From assembly GCA_033065855.1 (NCBI GenBank), contig JAVXUO010000285.1:62001-126000 (forward strand): 64,000 nucleotides of DNA, in the 5' to 3' direction. Position 1 is the first letter of the stretch. Every line of letters begins with the position of its first letter. Under the pieces are notes generated by a model. That model did not search any database. It was not told where the DNA came from and saw nothing but the letters and a program-made list of their open reading frames with translations. The translations under genes were made by a program, and so were the position numbers. Source of the stretch: Escallonia rubra. Its lineage: Eukaryota > Streptophyta > Magnoliopsida > Escalloniales > Escalloniaceae. Shown piece after piece: positions 49,901 through 59,425 of the stretch.

Positions 49901-51161
49901 AATGGCTTGAAATTACTCACTATGTATTGTAAGCTAATGTATATCCCAATCACTTATATTGAGATACCAGCAGCTACATTTATTGTGTCCAATGATATGT
50001 CTGGTACTTCAATTCCACTTGAGATTTTGTTACATTGGTAACCAACATCGGAGAAGTATATACGAGTAAGTATAGAGTTTGATCATGCTCAAAAGGAACA
50101 GATGCACATAAGGAACACAATCTAGGCATATTGCAGACTGAACAAACCAAAAATCAAAATACTCGAAACCTAATAAAACTGAACTACATACATTTTTCTC
50201 ACAATAGTATAGTTGTAGCTCCAATAAATTACAAATGGTGCCGTACTATGCATGCATATACTATGCATACGTATACAAGAAGTACGTAGTCAAGCAGCAA
50301 AAAAACAACAAAGACTAACCATTTCAAAGCCATAACTTCCGTCAATAAGAAGCAGAGCTAGATCAGCATACTTTGCCGCATCGATCATGCCGTTGATATC
50401 ATTTGGGCACTCCACAAACTGTAGCCGCCTTTGCTTACCTAAAACAAAACAGTAAACCACATTCTCGTTGCTAAAAAAGTTCCCTCGTGACAACTTCATT
50501 GTAATACACAAGCAGTAACTGAATACTAAAGACAGAAAAAAAACCCTAACCTGATACGATAGTAATTGGGCCTCGAACTTCGGGCAAATTATGCTTAGTG
50601 TAGTGCTTAACAAGAGATTTTATCAGCAGGGACTTCCCAACCTAATCAAACAAGCTCCACATCAGTGTCATGATTACAAATTCCCTTACTAATTGATACT
50701 CCATCTTCCCCCTTTTTGCAATTTCATAAGACTGATTCAGTACAATGTAAACATCCAATTATACTCAATTAACAATCATAGGTTAATTAAGTAGCGTTTG
50801 ACAAGTAAAGCTGGTGTAGAAAATAATAACCTTTACACAGATTATCCAACGGAAAAGGACGAGTAATAACTACCTGAGGGGGGCCGTGCACAACAATGAC
50901 GAAGGGAGCAGGTTCTCCGGTGGAGCGGTCGATGGTGGGGACGTGGAGGCGGCGTTGCTCCTTCTCAGAGGCGCGCGACTGCAGCCGCTTCGCCTTCACC
51001 GTCGAGCTGAACGCGAACGCCTTAGGGTTTTGCTTCTTTTCTTCGTCGGTGACGTTGCGCTTCTTCTTGTCGGACTTGGCCTTCTTTTTGGCGGTTGGAC
51101 CCGACCGGCGGGACCGGTGGAGCTTGTGTGTCAGCTCTTGGAGGCCGCTGTCGATTGCCAT
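25778..51161 (-). CDS. BMS1: Ribosome biogenesis GTPase BMS1, 17 coding exons
   Basis: Splicing 51161-50874, 50641-50551, 50438-50320, 47738-47548, 47431-47221, 40792-40552, 40427-39967, 37645-37564, 37253-37054, 36894-36548, 36259-36163, 36069-35851, 32565-32326, 28555-28346, 28029-27760, 27673-27470 and 25942-25778 gives 3636 bp, or 1211 aa plus TGA, in phase throughout. This is in the usual BMS1 size range. Visible parts are a basic N-terminus, the GTPase P-loop GPPQVGKS (93-100), ECPND (136-140) in place of DxxG, THLD (188-191), an AARP2CN domain, a long acidic middle, the conserved RIBIOP_C region and a very basic Lys/Arg tail. Known of the family: BMS1 works in the nucleolar SSU processome with U3 snoRNP and RCL1 in early 40S maturation. 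Introns of up to 6.4 kb are filled with transposons. Confidence 0.95.
26528..26850. mobile_element. Small TIR element, CTTAGTTGCA family, copy 2 (BMS1 intron 16)
   Basis: The ends are CTTAGTAGCA and TGCAACTAAG. The flanks GCCCAAAC and GCCGAAAC match at 7 of 8 positions. It is inverted relative to copy 1 at 169-552, sharing the GCGGGGGC tract and the segment around CCAACCTTAGATTCTT. A (CT)n run near 26640-26700 replaces part of the middle. Confidence 0.8.
27470..27673 (-). CDS. BMS1: BMS1 exon 16
   Basis: 204 bp coding [29 protein letters not shown] and [16 protein letters not shown]. The acceptor is CGACAG and the donor is GTATGA. Confidence 0.96.
27760..28029 (-). CDS. BMS1: BMS1 exon 15
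   Basis: 270 bp coding [32 protein letters not shown] and [11 protein letters not shown]. The acceptor is GAGCAG and the donor is GTAATT. Confidence 0.96.
28346..28555 (-). CDS. BMS1: BMS1 exon 14
   Basis: 210 bp coding [35 protein letters not shown] and [20 protein letters not shown]. The acceptor is TTCCAG and the donor is GTATGT. Confidence 0.96.
29881..30672. mobile_element. hAT-like element, CTAGGAAGCAC family B, copy 1
   Basis: It starts CTAAGAAGCACGG and ends CGCTTCATAG. An exact 8-bp duplication ATATAGAC occurs at 29873-29880 and 30673-30680. Subterminal zones are rich in GATACGGGTGCGG at the left and CGCACCC at the right. Non-coding. Confidence 0.8.
30697..31916. mobile_element. 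Stowaway-like MITE split by another insertion
   Basis: It starts CTCCCTTTGTCCCA and ends TGGGACGGATGGAG, inside TA on both sides. The arms match the intact Stowaway at 35246-35617. The middle (30841-31809) is foreign. Confidence 0.75.
30841..31809. mobile_element. Family B relative inserted in the Stowaway
   Basis: The ends read CACGGGTGC and GCACCCGTG, with GATACGGGTGCGG repeats like those at 29881-30672. The canonical CTAGG terminus is missing on the left, so it is truncated or rearranged. It contains a GGTCGCGGGT-type minisatellite at about 31370-31575. Confidence 0.6.
32326..32565 (-). CDS. BMS1: BMS1 exon 13
   Basis: 240 bp coding [36 protein letters not shown] and [12 protein letters not shown], the signature block of the family. 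The acceptor is TTTCAG and the donor is GTTAGT. Confidence 0.96.
33229..33770. mobile_element. Mutator-like MITE with long inverted repeats
   Basis: The outer ~95 bp of each end are imperfect inverted repeats, including the 15-bp exact stretch CCCTCTTATTCGGGA. An exact 9-bp duplication CTTTTTCTA flanks it (33220-33228 and 33771-33779), the usual Mutator length. The central part is C-rich and non-coding. Confidence 0.78.
35246..35617. mobile_element. Stowaway (Tc1/mariner) MITE
   Basis: The ends are CTCCCTCCGTCCCA and the degenerate inverse ending GGATGGAGGGAG, flanked by TA. Length 372 bp, with GGAGAGAGAAA-type internal repeats. Non-coding. Confidence 0.88.
35637..35710. mobile_element. Fragment of the CTTAGTTGCA-family element
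   Basis: CTCCCAACTCAGATTCTTCT and the following C-rich tract match one end of the copies at 169-552 and 26528-26850. The rest of the element is missing. Confidence 0.6.
35851..36069 (-). CDS. BMS1: BMS1 exon 12
   Basis: 219 bp coding [32 protein letters not shown] and [13 protein letters not shown], the start of the conserved C-terminal domain. The acceptor is CTTCAG and the donor is GTTTGA. Confidence 0.95.
36163..36259 (-). CDS. BMS1: BMS1 exon 11
   Basis: 97 bp coding [16 protein letters not shown] and [10 protein letters not shown]. It is entered through the AC acceptor; the donor is GTAACT. Confidence 0.88.
36260..36547 (-). promoter_or_regulatory. BMS1: U12-type AT-AC intron (BMS1 intron 10)
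   Basis: The 288-bp intron begins ATATCCTTTC, has TCCTTAAT at 36280-36273, and ends in AC about 14 nt after the branch adenosine. Only this AT-AC pair rejoins exons 10 and 11 in phase (S-Q-Y-D-G-S). No AG acceptor is available: the frame upstream of exon 11 closes with TAA inside the branch motif. Confidence 0.85.
36548..36894 (-). CDS. BMS1: BMS1 exon 10
   Basis: 347 bp coding [42 protein letters not shown] and [13 protein letters not shown]. The acceptor is TTACAG. The donor is the U12-type ATATCCTTT. Confidence 0.92.
37054..37253 (-). CDS. BMS1: BMS1 exon 9
   Basis: 200 bp coding [28 protein letters not shown] and an acidic run before KPKGEGNK. The acceptor is AACAG and the donor is GTTTGT. 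Confidence 0.92.
37564..37645 (-). CDS. BMS1: BMS1 exon 8, acidic
   Basis: 82 bp coding [18 protein letters not shown]. The acceptor is GTGCAG and the donor is GTACAT; phase 1. Confidence 0.88.
37646..39966 (-). other. BMS1 intron 7 (2.3 kb)
   Basis: Donor GTAATC, acceptor GTGCAG. It contains the hAT-like element 38607-39395. Flanking intron sequence includes a diverged direct repeat: the TTCATATNGATATTATG region near 38300 recurs near 39420, and AACATAT near 38520. Confidence 0.8.
38607..39395. mobile_element. hAT-like element, CTAGGAAGCAC family A, intact copy
   Basis: It starts CTAGGAAGCACCGACAC and ends GTGTCCGTGCTACCTAG, with an exact 8-bp duplication ACGTGCTA at 38599-38606 and 39396-39403. 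Both ends carry dense GGTGTCGG/CCGACACC repeats. Length 789 bp with no transposase. Confidence 0.88.
39967..40427 (-). CDS. BMS1: BMS1 exon 7, acidic middle
   Basis: 461 bp. Asp/Glu/Ser-rich (for example [18 protein letters not shown]), ending in [16 protein letters not shown]. The acceptor is GTTCTAG and the donor is GTAATC. Confidence 0.93.
40552..40792 (-). CDS. BMS1: BMS1 exon 6
   Basis: 241 bp coding [40 protein letters not shown] and VDDEDGG. The acceptor is TATCAG and the donor is GTTTTT; phase 1. Confidence 0.94.
41085..41450 (+). pseudogene. RTE-type LINE fragment
   Basis: Interrupted frames read [49 protein letters not shown] and [15 protein letters not shown]. These correspond to the endonuclease end and the linker to reverse transcriptase in plant RTE elements. 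Several stops are present and no further domain remains. Confidence 0.62.
42130..42536. mobile_element. Small TIR element with TAC flanks
   Basis: The imperfect inverse ends share GTTTGAAA (start GGCTCCGTTTGAAAAC, end TTTCAAACACTACC). TAC flanks both sides, and the subterminal parts are inverted TTTTCAGTTTT/AAAACTGG runs. The class is uncertain. Confidence 0.5.
44515..45117. mobile_element. hAT-like element, CTAGGAAGCAC family B, copy 2
   Basis: It starts CTAGGAAGCACGG and ends GGCGCTTCATAG. The flanks GGTTTGAC and CGTTTGAC match at 7 of 8 positions. The left zone has GGATATGGGTGCGG and the right zone has CGCACC motifs. Length 603 bp, non-coding. Confidence 0.78.
47221..47431 (-). CDS. BMS1: BMS1 exon 5
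   Basis: 211 bp coding [18 protein letters not shown] through [15 protein letters not shown], the start of AARP2CN. The acceptor is GAGCAG and the donor is GTATGA. Confidence 0.95.
47548..47738 (-). CDS. BMS1: BMS1 exon 4
   Basis: 191 bp coding [16 protein letters not shown], the G4 THLD, and [19 protein letters not shown]. The acceptor is TTGTAG and the donor is GTAAGT. Confidence 0.95.
47739..50319 (-). other. BMS1 intron 3 (2.6 kb)
   Basis: Donor GTTAGT, acceptor TTGTAG. Mostly AT-rich with a GGTGGTGG patch near 49130-49165. No transposon with clear ends and no coding sequence is recognised. Confidence 0.75.
50320..50438 (-). CDS. BMS1: BMS1 exon 3
   Basis: 119 bp coding [14 protein letters not shown] and [13 protein letters not shown], the G3-like region. 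The acceptor is TTTTAG and the donor is GTTAGT. Confidence 0.95.
50551..50641 (-). CDS. BMS1: BMS1 exon 2
   Basis: 91 bp coding [16 protein letters not shown] to GPITIVS. It completes the P-loop. The acceptor is GATTAG and the donor is GTTAGG. Confidence 0.95.
50874..51161 (-). CDS. BMS1: BMS1 exon 1
   Basis: Residues 1-96, from [15 protein letters not shown] to VVHGPPQ. The ATG sits in a GCCATGG context. Basic nucleolar-type segments and RLHVPTIDR lead into the P-loop, which is cut after GPPQ. The donor is GTAGTT. An intron in the 5' leader (about 51248-51180, ending CGCACAG) is possible. Confidence 0.95.
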
Positions 51162-52400
51162 GGCGGACTTTTGCTGTGCGAAAGGTGGGATTGAGCGAAT
51201 TGGGAGGTGAAAAGGGATAAAGAATCGAATTGGGAGAAGAGATACGTACAAGTGAATACCGGAGCAGAGGTGTGATGGGCGACGGGCTTCGCTTTGGAGG
51301 CGGCTAAGTGATGGCGAGCTGCTTGGAGGCGGCAAGGCTTTCCTCAGTTCTGGAACGAAACGAAGAGAGAAGCTGGTGGAATAGTGCAAAAAGAACCCCT
51401 GAGGTTTGATTCAGTTAGAAAAGGGGCCCTCAATCACATTGAAGTTTGGTCTTTTCCAATTAGTATAAGTAAAAACTTTGGATGAGCCCGATAAGATTTG
51501 ATTACTATCATGGGTAAGGCTTATTTGTTATCCCAATTAACTGACTGGTCTTTATGTTCATTGTCACCCCCCAAAAAGTTTCTATTAAGCTTATTCATAT
51601 TAGCACAAACGTGTTCGTTTGTTTAAGATTATTACCGATTGCAGCATTGACATGCTAAATTTAAGCTTTTCTTCCAATTGATAAGAATATTTAGTTTTCC
51701 AACTTGCAAGTTTCTTTTGCACCCTTTCAACAATGTTATTGAATGAGCTTTTGGAAAGTCTCTTAACTCACTAATCCTAGCCGACATATGGGCAGTCCTT
51801 AGCTAACTTCTGATCTAATTTTTGTTTTTATTTGTGTCCCAAAAAGAAAAAAATAATAATCAGTAGCAATGCCATTTCAACAGTCCACGACCCATTATGC
51901 AAGACTAGATGAGCTTCATGTGCAAATTCAAAGGTGAAAAGAAAAAGGTTTGGGAGTTTTTCGATTGAACAAAGACATGTAAGCGCCAACAACGCGTGAT
52001 CAAATGATTCAAATGCGATTTCGAAAAAGTTTTGACGTCACAGAAATGACCTAGAAGTAAGTGGTCCTTTTGGAAGCGTTCAGCAAGGACAAGGTCATGA
52101 TTTGCTTGCAGAACTTGTCCCGGCGAGTTGAAATGTTATTGAGTAGGTTGGGGGGTAAAACAATTTACTCTCAGAGTTCACACTGTGAGAGTAAACTGAA
52201 TTCTCTGAATTTCGCTCTCATCAACCCTATTCCGGTCATTGCCTCTTCGAAGCATCCATACACTTTCTGTTATCCAACCCAATCACACATCATGAACACC
52301 TACATGAACCTATCTTTACCTACTACATGTTTTCACCTTGCCACCATTTCATTTTGATAGTAACCTCAAAATTTTTCCAAAACCAAACATAAATAATCCA
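51162..52400. other. 5' flank of BMS1
   Basis: The first ~200 bp should be leader and core promoter. The open frame continues upstream of the ATG but has no other ATG. The rest is AT-rich and unassigned. Confidence 0.5.
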
Positions 52401-53359
52401 TTCTTCTCAATCCAAGTCTACTTCTCTAATCTAGCATTAAATTTAAAGATCAAGGTACTCAAGTATTCTCTTCACTAAAGTTTTCATCCTTCACATCACC
52501 ATACAACGTTTTGAATTTTGTTTATTCTTTTGAAATTGCCCACGAGGCCCTATCTTGAGCCTTAAAGCGGTCATTTGAAATTCTTTTAAATGCTCATATG
52601 TTTTATTGATTCAATCATGATACAACATTTTGAATTTTGTTTATTTCTTGGAATATTGACATGAGTTAGTAAATCTCAGAAGTTATAAGGATGGTGTGTA
52701 TGTTGACGTTATAAGCATGGTCTGTTGGTTTGGGTTGAACTAGTACATAAATGGACTAGTTAGTATACATATGTATATATAGAGTGTATTTGAGCACTGT
52801 CGGGATGGCTTTGCTAATCTGTACCGCTCATGCTCAATGTATTATGTTCTGTTTTATTGTATTTGAAATATTTCTGAAATGTTTATTAATCTTGACGGAT
52901 TGAATTGATACTATTTCCTATGTTTATATCGAGATGTTGTGGTTTGATTTAAAAGTTCTTTTAAAAATTATCATTTGACTGTATATAGAAAATCGTTCGA
53001 ATCGTTATGTTTTTAATCCTTGATCGATCTTATTAGACTCTCAAAAGCTTACTCTCGTTTGACTTTCTTTCCGCATGTGATGTCCAGCATCAGGTTGCCT
53101 GAGTATAGATTAGAGCCGAGCGAGAGAATTTAACTTTTAGTATTGCTCATTAGAACCCTTGCGTGAGTGAACTTCTGTAGCTCATTATTAGATTTAAATT
53201 TAGTTTATCAATCATGATTGTATACTCAGAGTAATACATTAATTGATAGTTAGTTTCTCTAATAGATTGGTGGTATTATTTGGTTAAGTTTGAGGTATTA
53301 CTATCTTAGTGTATCTGATCGAGAGAGTGTTAACGCTTCGAATTTTTCAGGGTGTTACA
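52400..53359 (+). repeat. 3' part of a gypsy-type LTR
   Basis: It ends in CAGGGTGTTACA. About 300 bp earlier it has ACTCTCAAAAGCTTACTCTC, which recurs inverted at about 56165 in the solo LTR at a similar distance from that LTR's GGGGCGTTACA end. The left boundary is not visible. Confidence 0.5.
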
Positions 53360-53901
53360 GACTATGTTTTCTCTCGTTTTCATTCGAGATGATTCATCTC
53401 CCACTATGATATGAATGCCCAGACTCCTCATAAAGGAGGCCTCTGTGTTGGCTAGATTGCTGAACTGAAGGGTACTCCACTCTACAGATCTAACCATCTA
53501 CTCATCATTCAATTCATGAGTATGACCACAGATAGAGTTACTATTGGCTTCATATATGGTCATCCAAAGGTTCACAAAAGGCAGCAAACGCGGGCAAAGA
53601 GTAAGCAAGCTTTCACTATCGTTTCAGGACCATTCATCTAGTAGGTGACTTCAATCAGGTTCTTAGTCCTGAGGAAAAATTAAGACGTCATTGAATTGAC
53701 TTTCAAGGATCTCAACATTTAAATAACTTTATTCAAACATTAGGTGTGATTGAGATCCAATAGTGTGGCCCTCTCTTTATTTGGGTAAATGGTTACTGCG
53801 GAGTAATCAAGTACACGTCACACTGGGAAGATGACTTCGTTATGTCGTACCAATTAGTGAAATATTCAAGTTACATAGCGCAAGAACATGCATGTTACAA
53901 C

Positions 53902-54250
53902 ATTAGGGTAATTAGGGTTTAATTAGGGTTAGTTAGGGTTTATCAGGGCTAATTAGGATTTAATTAGGCTAATTAAGATTAATTAGGATTTACTTAGGGT
54001 TTATCAGGGTTAATTATGGCTAATTAAGTTTAATTAAGGTTTATTAGCACTAATTAGGAATTAATTAAGGTTAATTAGGATTTAATTAGATTATTTAGGA
54101 TTTAATTAGGGCTAATTAGGTAATTAGGGTTTAATTAGGCCAATTAAGGTCTAATTAGGGTTTACATAGGGTTAATTAGGACTAATTAGGATTTAATTTG
54201 GTTTATTAAGGTAATTTAGATTTAATTAGGTTACCTAGGGTTTAATTAGA
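53902..54250. repeat. AATTAGGG-type minisatellite 1
   Basis: About 350 bp of degenerate 9-12 bp units around TTAATTAGGGTTTA and TAATTAGGATTT, all in the same orientation. Confidence 0.92.
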
Positions 54251-55836
54251 AGACAAGGTAAAGAAGAAACTTTTGAGAAACTTGACCAATGTTATTCTAA
54301 TATCCTTATTCTAATATCCTTTGGTTCTTATTATACCCTCTCGCTACAGTGACTACTCTTGGTATTCATCACTCGGACCATGCTCCTCTGCTGATGGATA
54401 TTTCACCCGGAGTCGTCAAAATTAGGGATGGCAATAGGGCGGGTCGGATGCGAATTTTCTAAAATCCGAACCCACCCCGCTAGTCAATGAAATTTGCCCC
54501 GCCCCGGACCGGGTTATGCATATAAAATACCATACCCGATCCTATGTAGATTTAGGAACCCCGAACCCGCCTCGCCCCTCCGCCCCGAACCGGACCCGAC
54601 CTGTTATGTTTGGTTTAGCAAATATTTCACACTTTTTAAACATGTATTAAACTGAAACTTGCACCTGTGTCACAAAAAATAAACTATACACATCATATCA
54701 TATTAATGTCTAAAAATCCCTAAAGAAGACAATAGTAAATTACAACATAGTTCAAATAAATTACAACATAGTTCAAATTAATGTTCAAAATAGACTACAC
54801 CATAGTTAATAGTTCAAATAAATTACACCACATTAACGTTCAATCACTTGGAAGTAAAAAATACGAGAGATCAAGCTCGTTCAGCTGGTCCACATTCCAA
54901 CTCCAAATACAACTGCATTCACTGTTCACTGAAAAAATAGTAGGAAAAAAATGACATTAAAATAAATGGATACAAAAACAAAGTAAAATTAAACTGAAAT
55001 ACAATTTATATAAGGAATCATACACCCGTAACACATGAGTTGTTATCTATAAATTCATTGGAAGACGTAATTTCATTGGAAGACATGATTTTATCTATAA
55101 ATTCATTTAAACAGAAAAAAATGATTTTCAAGAAAATCAAATAAATAATACCTACAAAACATGTCGCAAACATATACATTGTGGTATTTGCATCTAAAAA
55201 ACCAATAAAACTATTTACATATCATCTGCGCCACTCAAGTAAACAAACTTCTAGAGCATGTCATTTCTTTTTTGTACTGCCATAATCTGTATAATTTGGT
55301 ATTCGACTTAAGCCATCCCCCCCTTTCCCATGAACAGAGGATAGACTGTTCAAAATTCCTTCAGATCTTTTAGCAACTTGAAACCCATGTATATAGAGAT
55401 GAAGAGCACATAAAAACCAACACCCAGATGAAAATAACACATGGAAATCTATTCTTTCTTTTTTTCCTGGAATCAAACCCACCAGTGATTGATGAACAGA
55501 GCATTCATGCAATTAGTGAAAGCAACAATCGGCAGCTGCCTGCAATGGAGCTGCTTTTCGGATCCCAAAGAAGCATATGAATGAAGGACTACAAGTTAAC
55601 GTTAATGGAAGCTCATTGATATTCTCTCTCTCTCTCTCTAGCAATTCTAGTGTTACTGATAGTTCGGAATCCCTCACCACAACCCTCTTAAAATATGGCA
55701 TTTAACACTCCAATACAATTACTTCAATTATATTAACATTACTTACTTCTGAGTAAACATTATAACAATAAATATGGATGGAATACCTTGGAGACAAGAG
55801 GAGATAGGAGGCAGCGACAGGAGGAGAGACAGAGGC

Positions 55837-58800
55837 TGTAACGCCCCCGGAAATCTAGAGCTCCGCCGCCCCAAACTCCCGGGTCGTTAACCTACCGGAT
55901 CATGTCAAACCTGTCACTAACATATATTCCAAATCATCTAATTCAACATCAACTCAGATTTCTCAAAAATACTAGATCATAAACTGCTTAGCTTAAATTA
56001 TTACAGCTTAGGTTCTTCAAAATTCAAATTCCTAAGAACAAAGTGACAGTACCGACCCACGTAGGGGTCTTACCATACAATAGTGGTGGGCTCACCGAAA
56101 TCTCACACAGACTCGAAACCCCATTCCCAAGCATTCTACAGCTGACCATCACTTACAGAAGGGAGTCAAACGGAGAGTAAGCTTTTGAGAGCTCAGTAAG
56201 GTCGTACAAGGACTACAAAAAAAATCACAAAACGATTCCAAAGAATTCAACCGACGAAAATTTCGGAAATACTTCAAACGGGGTCAAGAACTCAATGATT
56301 TCCAAAATGATCAAAATTTATCATAAACAGATACCAGATTAAACAACATCAATCATAATGATTTCCAAAACGATCAACATAAGATAATTTCCAAAGCCAT
56401 CAGTCCAAAATACAACAAAGATTTCTCGAAGGATTTCAACCCAAGCAGAAATCATTTCCAAAATCAACAAAGCAATCAGAACTAGATACCAAAATAAACA
56501 CTTAAAGACCTTTTTCAAAGATTCCAAAACGATCAACAAAAGATAATTTCCAAGTCGTCATTTTCAAATACAACTGATGGTTTTGCAAAAGGTTTCAAAA
56601 CAAACGCAGAGACTTCCAAAGCCTTGGGGAAAAAAAGGTATTAGATAATCACAAACAGTTTGATTACAGTACGGGAAAGAGTTTCAACTCAATCCCCTTT
56701 CATGCAGATATCCAGACTTTTATTTGAACATCATTTTCAAAACAGACATCGTCAGATACAATGTAAACAGATTCAAAAACGTTGACCCTGGGCAGAAGCA
56801 ATGCCACTCAGGCAATGCACAGATGTACACATGCATAATGTACCAGAATAATTACTAGTCCTTCTCACTAAGGTACTAGCCCTGCATAATTTCGCAGGTT
56901 CAGACCAGCCTTATAACGCCTCCCCACAGAACAGAATTCCCAGGTCAACACAGAAAAATCAGCAATATTAATGAGCATTTACATAAGCTCAAATCACCAA
57001 AATCAATCCGAATTTCAATATCAATAAACAGACTGAAATAAGTCATCACTCAGAATTTCAGAAGAAAATCACAAATAAACAACCAGAACGATTACAAACG
57101 ATTATCGAATTCAGGCACAACAGTTCAGAAGAACGAATACAAACAATTATTAAATTTGCTCAGCACGCAATAACAAGCGAGCATCACAAGATTTCCAAAT
57201 AATCGATCCAGGTTCAATATTAGGGTTTTCTGGACAAGAACATACTGATATCAATGCATACTTCAGAGTTCGACATTAATCGTAAGTAATTCAAAGGAGT
57301 ACTTACAAATACGAGTTATCAAATAAGGGTTCGGACAAAAGTCCTTACCTAGGGTTCAGATAGAATCCCTTACCTGCATCCGCAGCTAGCTTATCCTAAC
57401 CGGAAAGTCTTTAGCTTTAACCTAAATGGAATTATCGAATCATCAGAATACAGCCTACACTACGATATTATAAACTTAATACAGACTCACACAACTCCCA
57501 AAATGAACCTCCCTCACTGGGTATGTAAAATTATTAAAACGCCCCTAGGGTGTAAAATTACCAAAAACACCCATCGTACTCTTAAATTGCCCAAACGGCA
57601 TTCCCCTAAGTAGAATCATCCAAATAACCTCATTGTATGTCAATCTACGCAAAAATCCCTTTCTTATGTCAAATTACCAAAATACCCCTGGGGTTTCCCG
57701 CACCGGAAAAATCCCAGCTATTTTAAATATCCTGAAATCATTCCTAGGCTAAAAAGTATTTTAGAAAATTTTCGCCCGAAAATCGCAAACCGGTGTCCGG
57801 ACCGAGCGCTAAAAAGCCAGTTTCGCGAAAAAAATACCTATCGGCCTCAGAATGGCCTGAAATTTTAGAATATGAACCATATCAGGAAAATAGAGTTTCC
57901 ATAAAAATTTCATATTAAAATAACTTAGTTTACTAGGATAAATAATTCGCTAATTTAGTTTAATCGATGCCCTAATTTCGTGCCCTTTGCGGACACCAAA
58001 ATTCCCGAAATATTCCAAAGCGTAGGTCTCGTAAAAATATTGGGGGTTACTGTTTTGTACTTGATCCAATTTTGGACCTAACCATTTATAAAAATTCGTG
58101 GGAAAAACTGCCTAATTTAATTTTCATCTTTAGCGACAAAAACAAACACTATTCAGATTACCACACACACTATTACACTTTCTTTCACACTTTTCATCTT
58201 CTTCGTTCGAACACACACAACTCACTGATGGTCTTCGAAATTCACTGAAACCCACCATTAAAACAAACACAACCCTTGCAACACTTTCGTATTCCCACAT
58301 AGTATTTCACCTTTCGTACCCCTACTTCATCTTCAACCTCCAGCCGAGACCCATATCCCCAACACACTACTCCAACAGCTCACTAACACATTCTATTCAC
58401 ACAATTATACACACAACACACCCGAAGAACACACGCCCACGCACACTGTCACCACACCCACTGAAATACACACAAGCTCACACACAACCCCTCTTCGGCA
58501 CACTGAAGCACACATAATCCATCATTTCTTCTTTGTACAAACACTTATACCTACTACATCCAATTTTATCCATAATCTCACACACAGATTCACACAAATC
58601 CACACGGCCAACCTTCACACACGCATGGTGACTAAACAAACCAATCCACTGAAATACCTAGCCCCCTTCGAATTTCTCTCATACAACCTCTCGTACACAT
58701 AATACCTCACTTTACACAACCAATTAAAACATACACTCACCCTTACTCACGGCAGCCATGAATTCTCCTCACCAACCCACTGCGTGTTCTTTACACTTGC

Positions 58801-59308
58801 TTTAGCACACTCAACACACACATGCCACCGAAATTATACCCCAAAATTGAAACATATCTAAATTACAAAACTAAGTGAAGATTCACCTTAAGAAGATTCA
58901 GCTCGAATCCTCCCTGTTTTCTTTCTCTTCTCTGTTTCTCCTTCTTCTCTGTTTCTTGTTTCTGTTTTGGTTCTTCTTTCTTTCCCGAAAGGGAAAGTTT
59001 CCTCTTTTGTTTTTTTTTATTTGTTTCTTTCATAATATGTCCTTATTTTATATTAAATTCAGATTAGTCATCAACAAAGAGAGAGGTGGCAACTACACAT
59101 AATCTGATTTCTAAGATTTAACACCTAATGCCATTTTTTCCAAAATTACGAAAATGCCCCCAAAATTTTAAAAATTACATTTTTGTCCCAAAATTATTTA
59201 AGCTTCCATATGCTACTAATACAAGATCATTGCCCAAAATTATCACCCGTTTATTTTTCGGAGCCCGGATGGTTATTTTAACTGGCTCCCGAAGTTCGGG
59301 ATATTACA
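55837..59308 (-). repeat. Solo gypsy-type LTR (3.5 kb) nested in the hAT-like element
   Basis: It runs from TGTAACGCCCCCGG to TTCGGGATATTACA, inverse-type LTR ends (TGTAA...TTACA). The 5-bp flanks GAGGC and GAGCC match at 4 of 5. It has no internal gag-pol and no second copy. The length suits Tekay/Del-like gypsy LTRs. The minus orientation is inferred from comparison with 52400-53359. Confidence 0.68.
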
Positions 59309-59318
59309 GAGCCGCAAC

Positions 59319-59425
59319 CGTGGGAGGTGGAGACGGTGGCTGGAGAAGATGGCGGTTAGAGGAGGCGTTGCCGTGGGAGGTGGAGACAGCGGCTGGAGAA
59401 GACGACGGCTAAAGGAGGCGCTGCC
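59319..59425. repeat. 53-bp tandem duplication
   Basis: CGTGGGAGGTGGAGAC begins two adjacent 53-bp units (59319 and 59372) that differ at a few positions. Confidence 0.85.

Noticed and set aside
50886..51210. Plus-strand frames of about 100 codons opposite BMS1 exon 1
   Set aside because: Antisense shadows of a well-supported coding exon.
53902..54250. Possible interstitial telomere
   Set aside because: The unit is AATTAGGG with variable 9-12 bp period, not the plant TTTAGGG heptamer.
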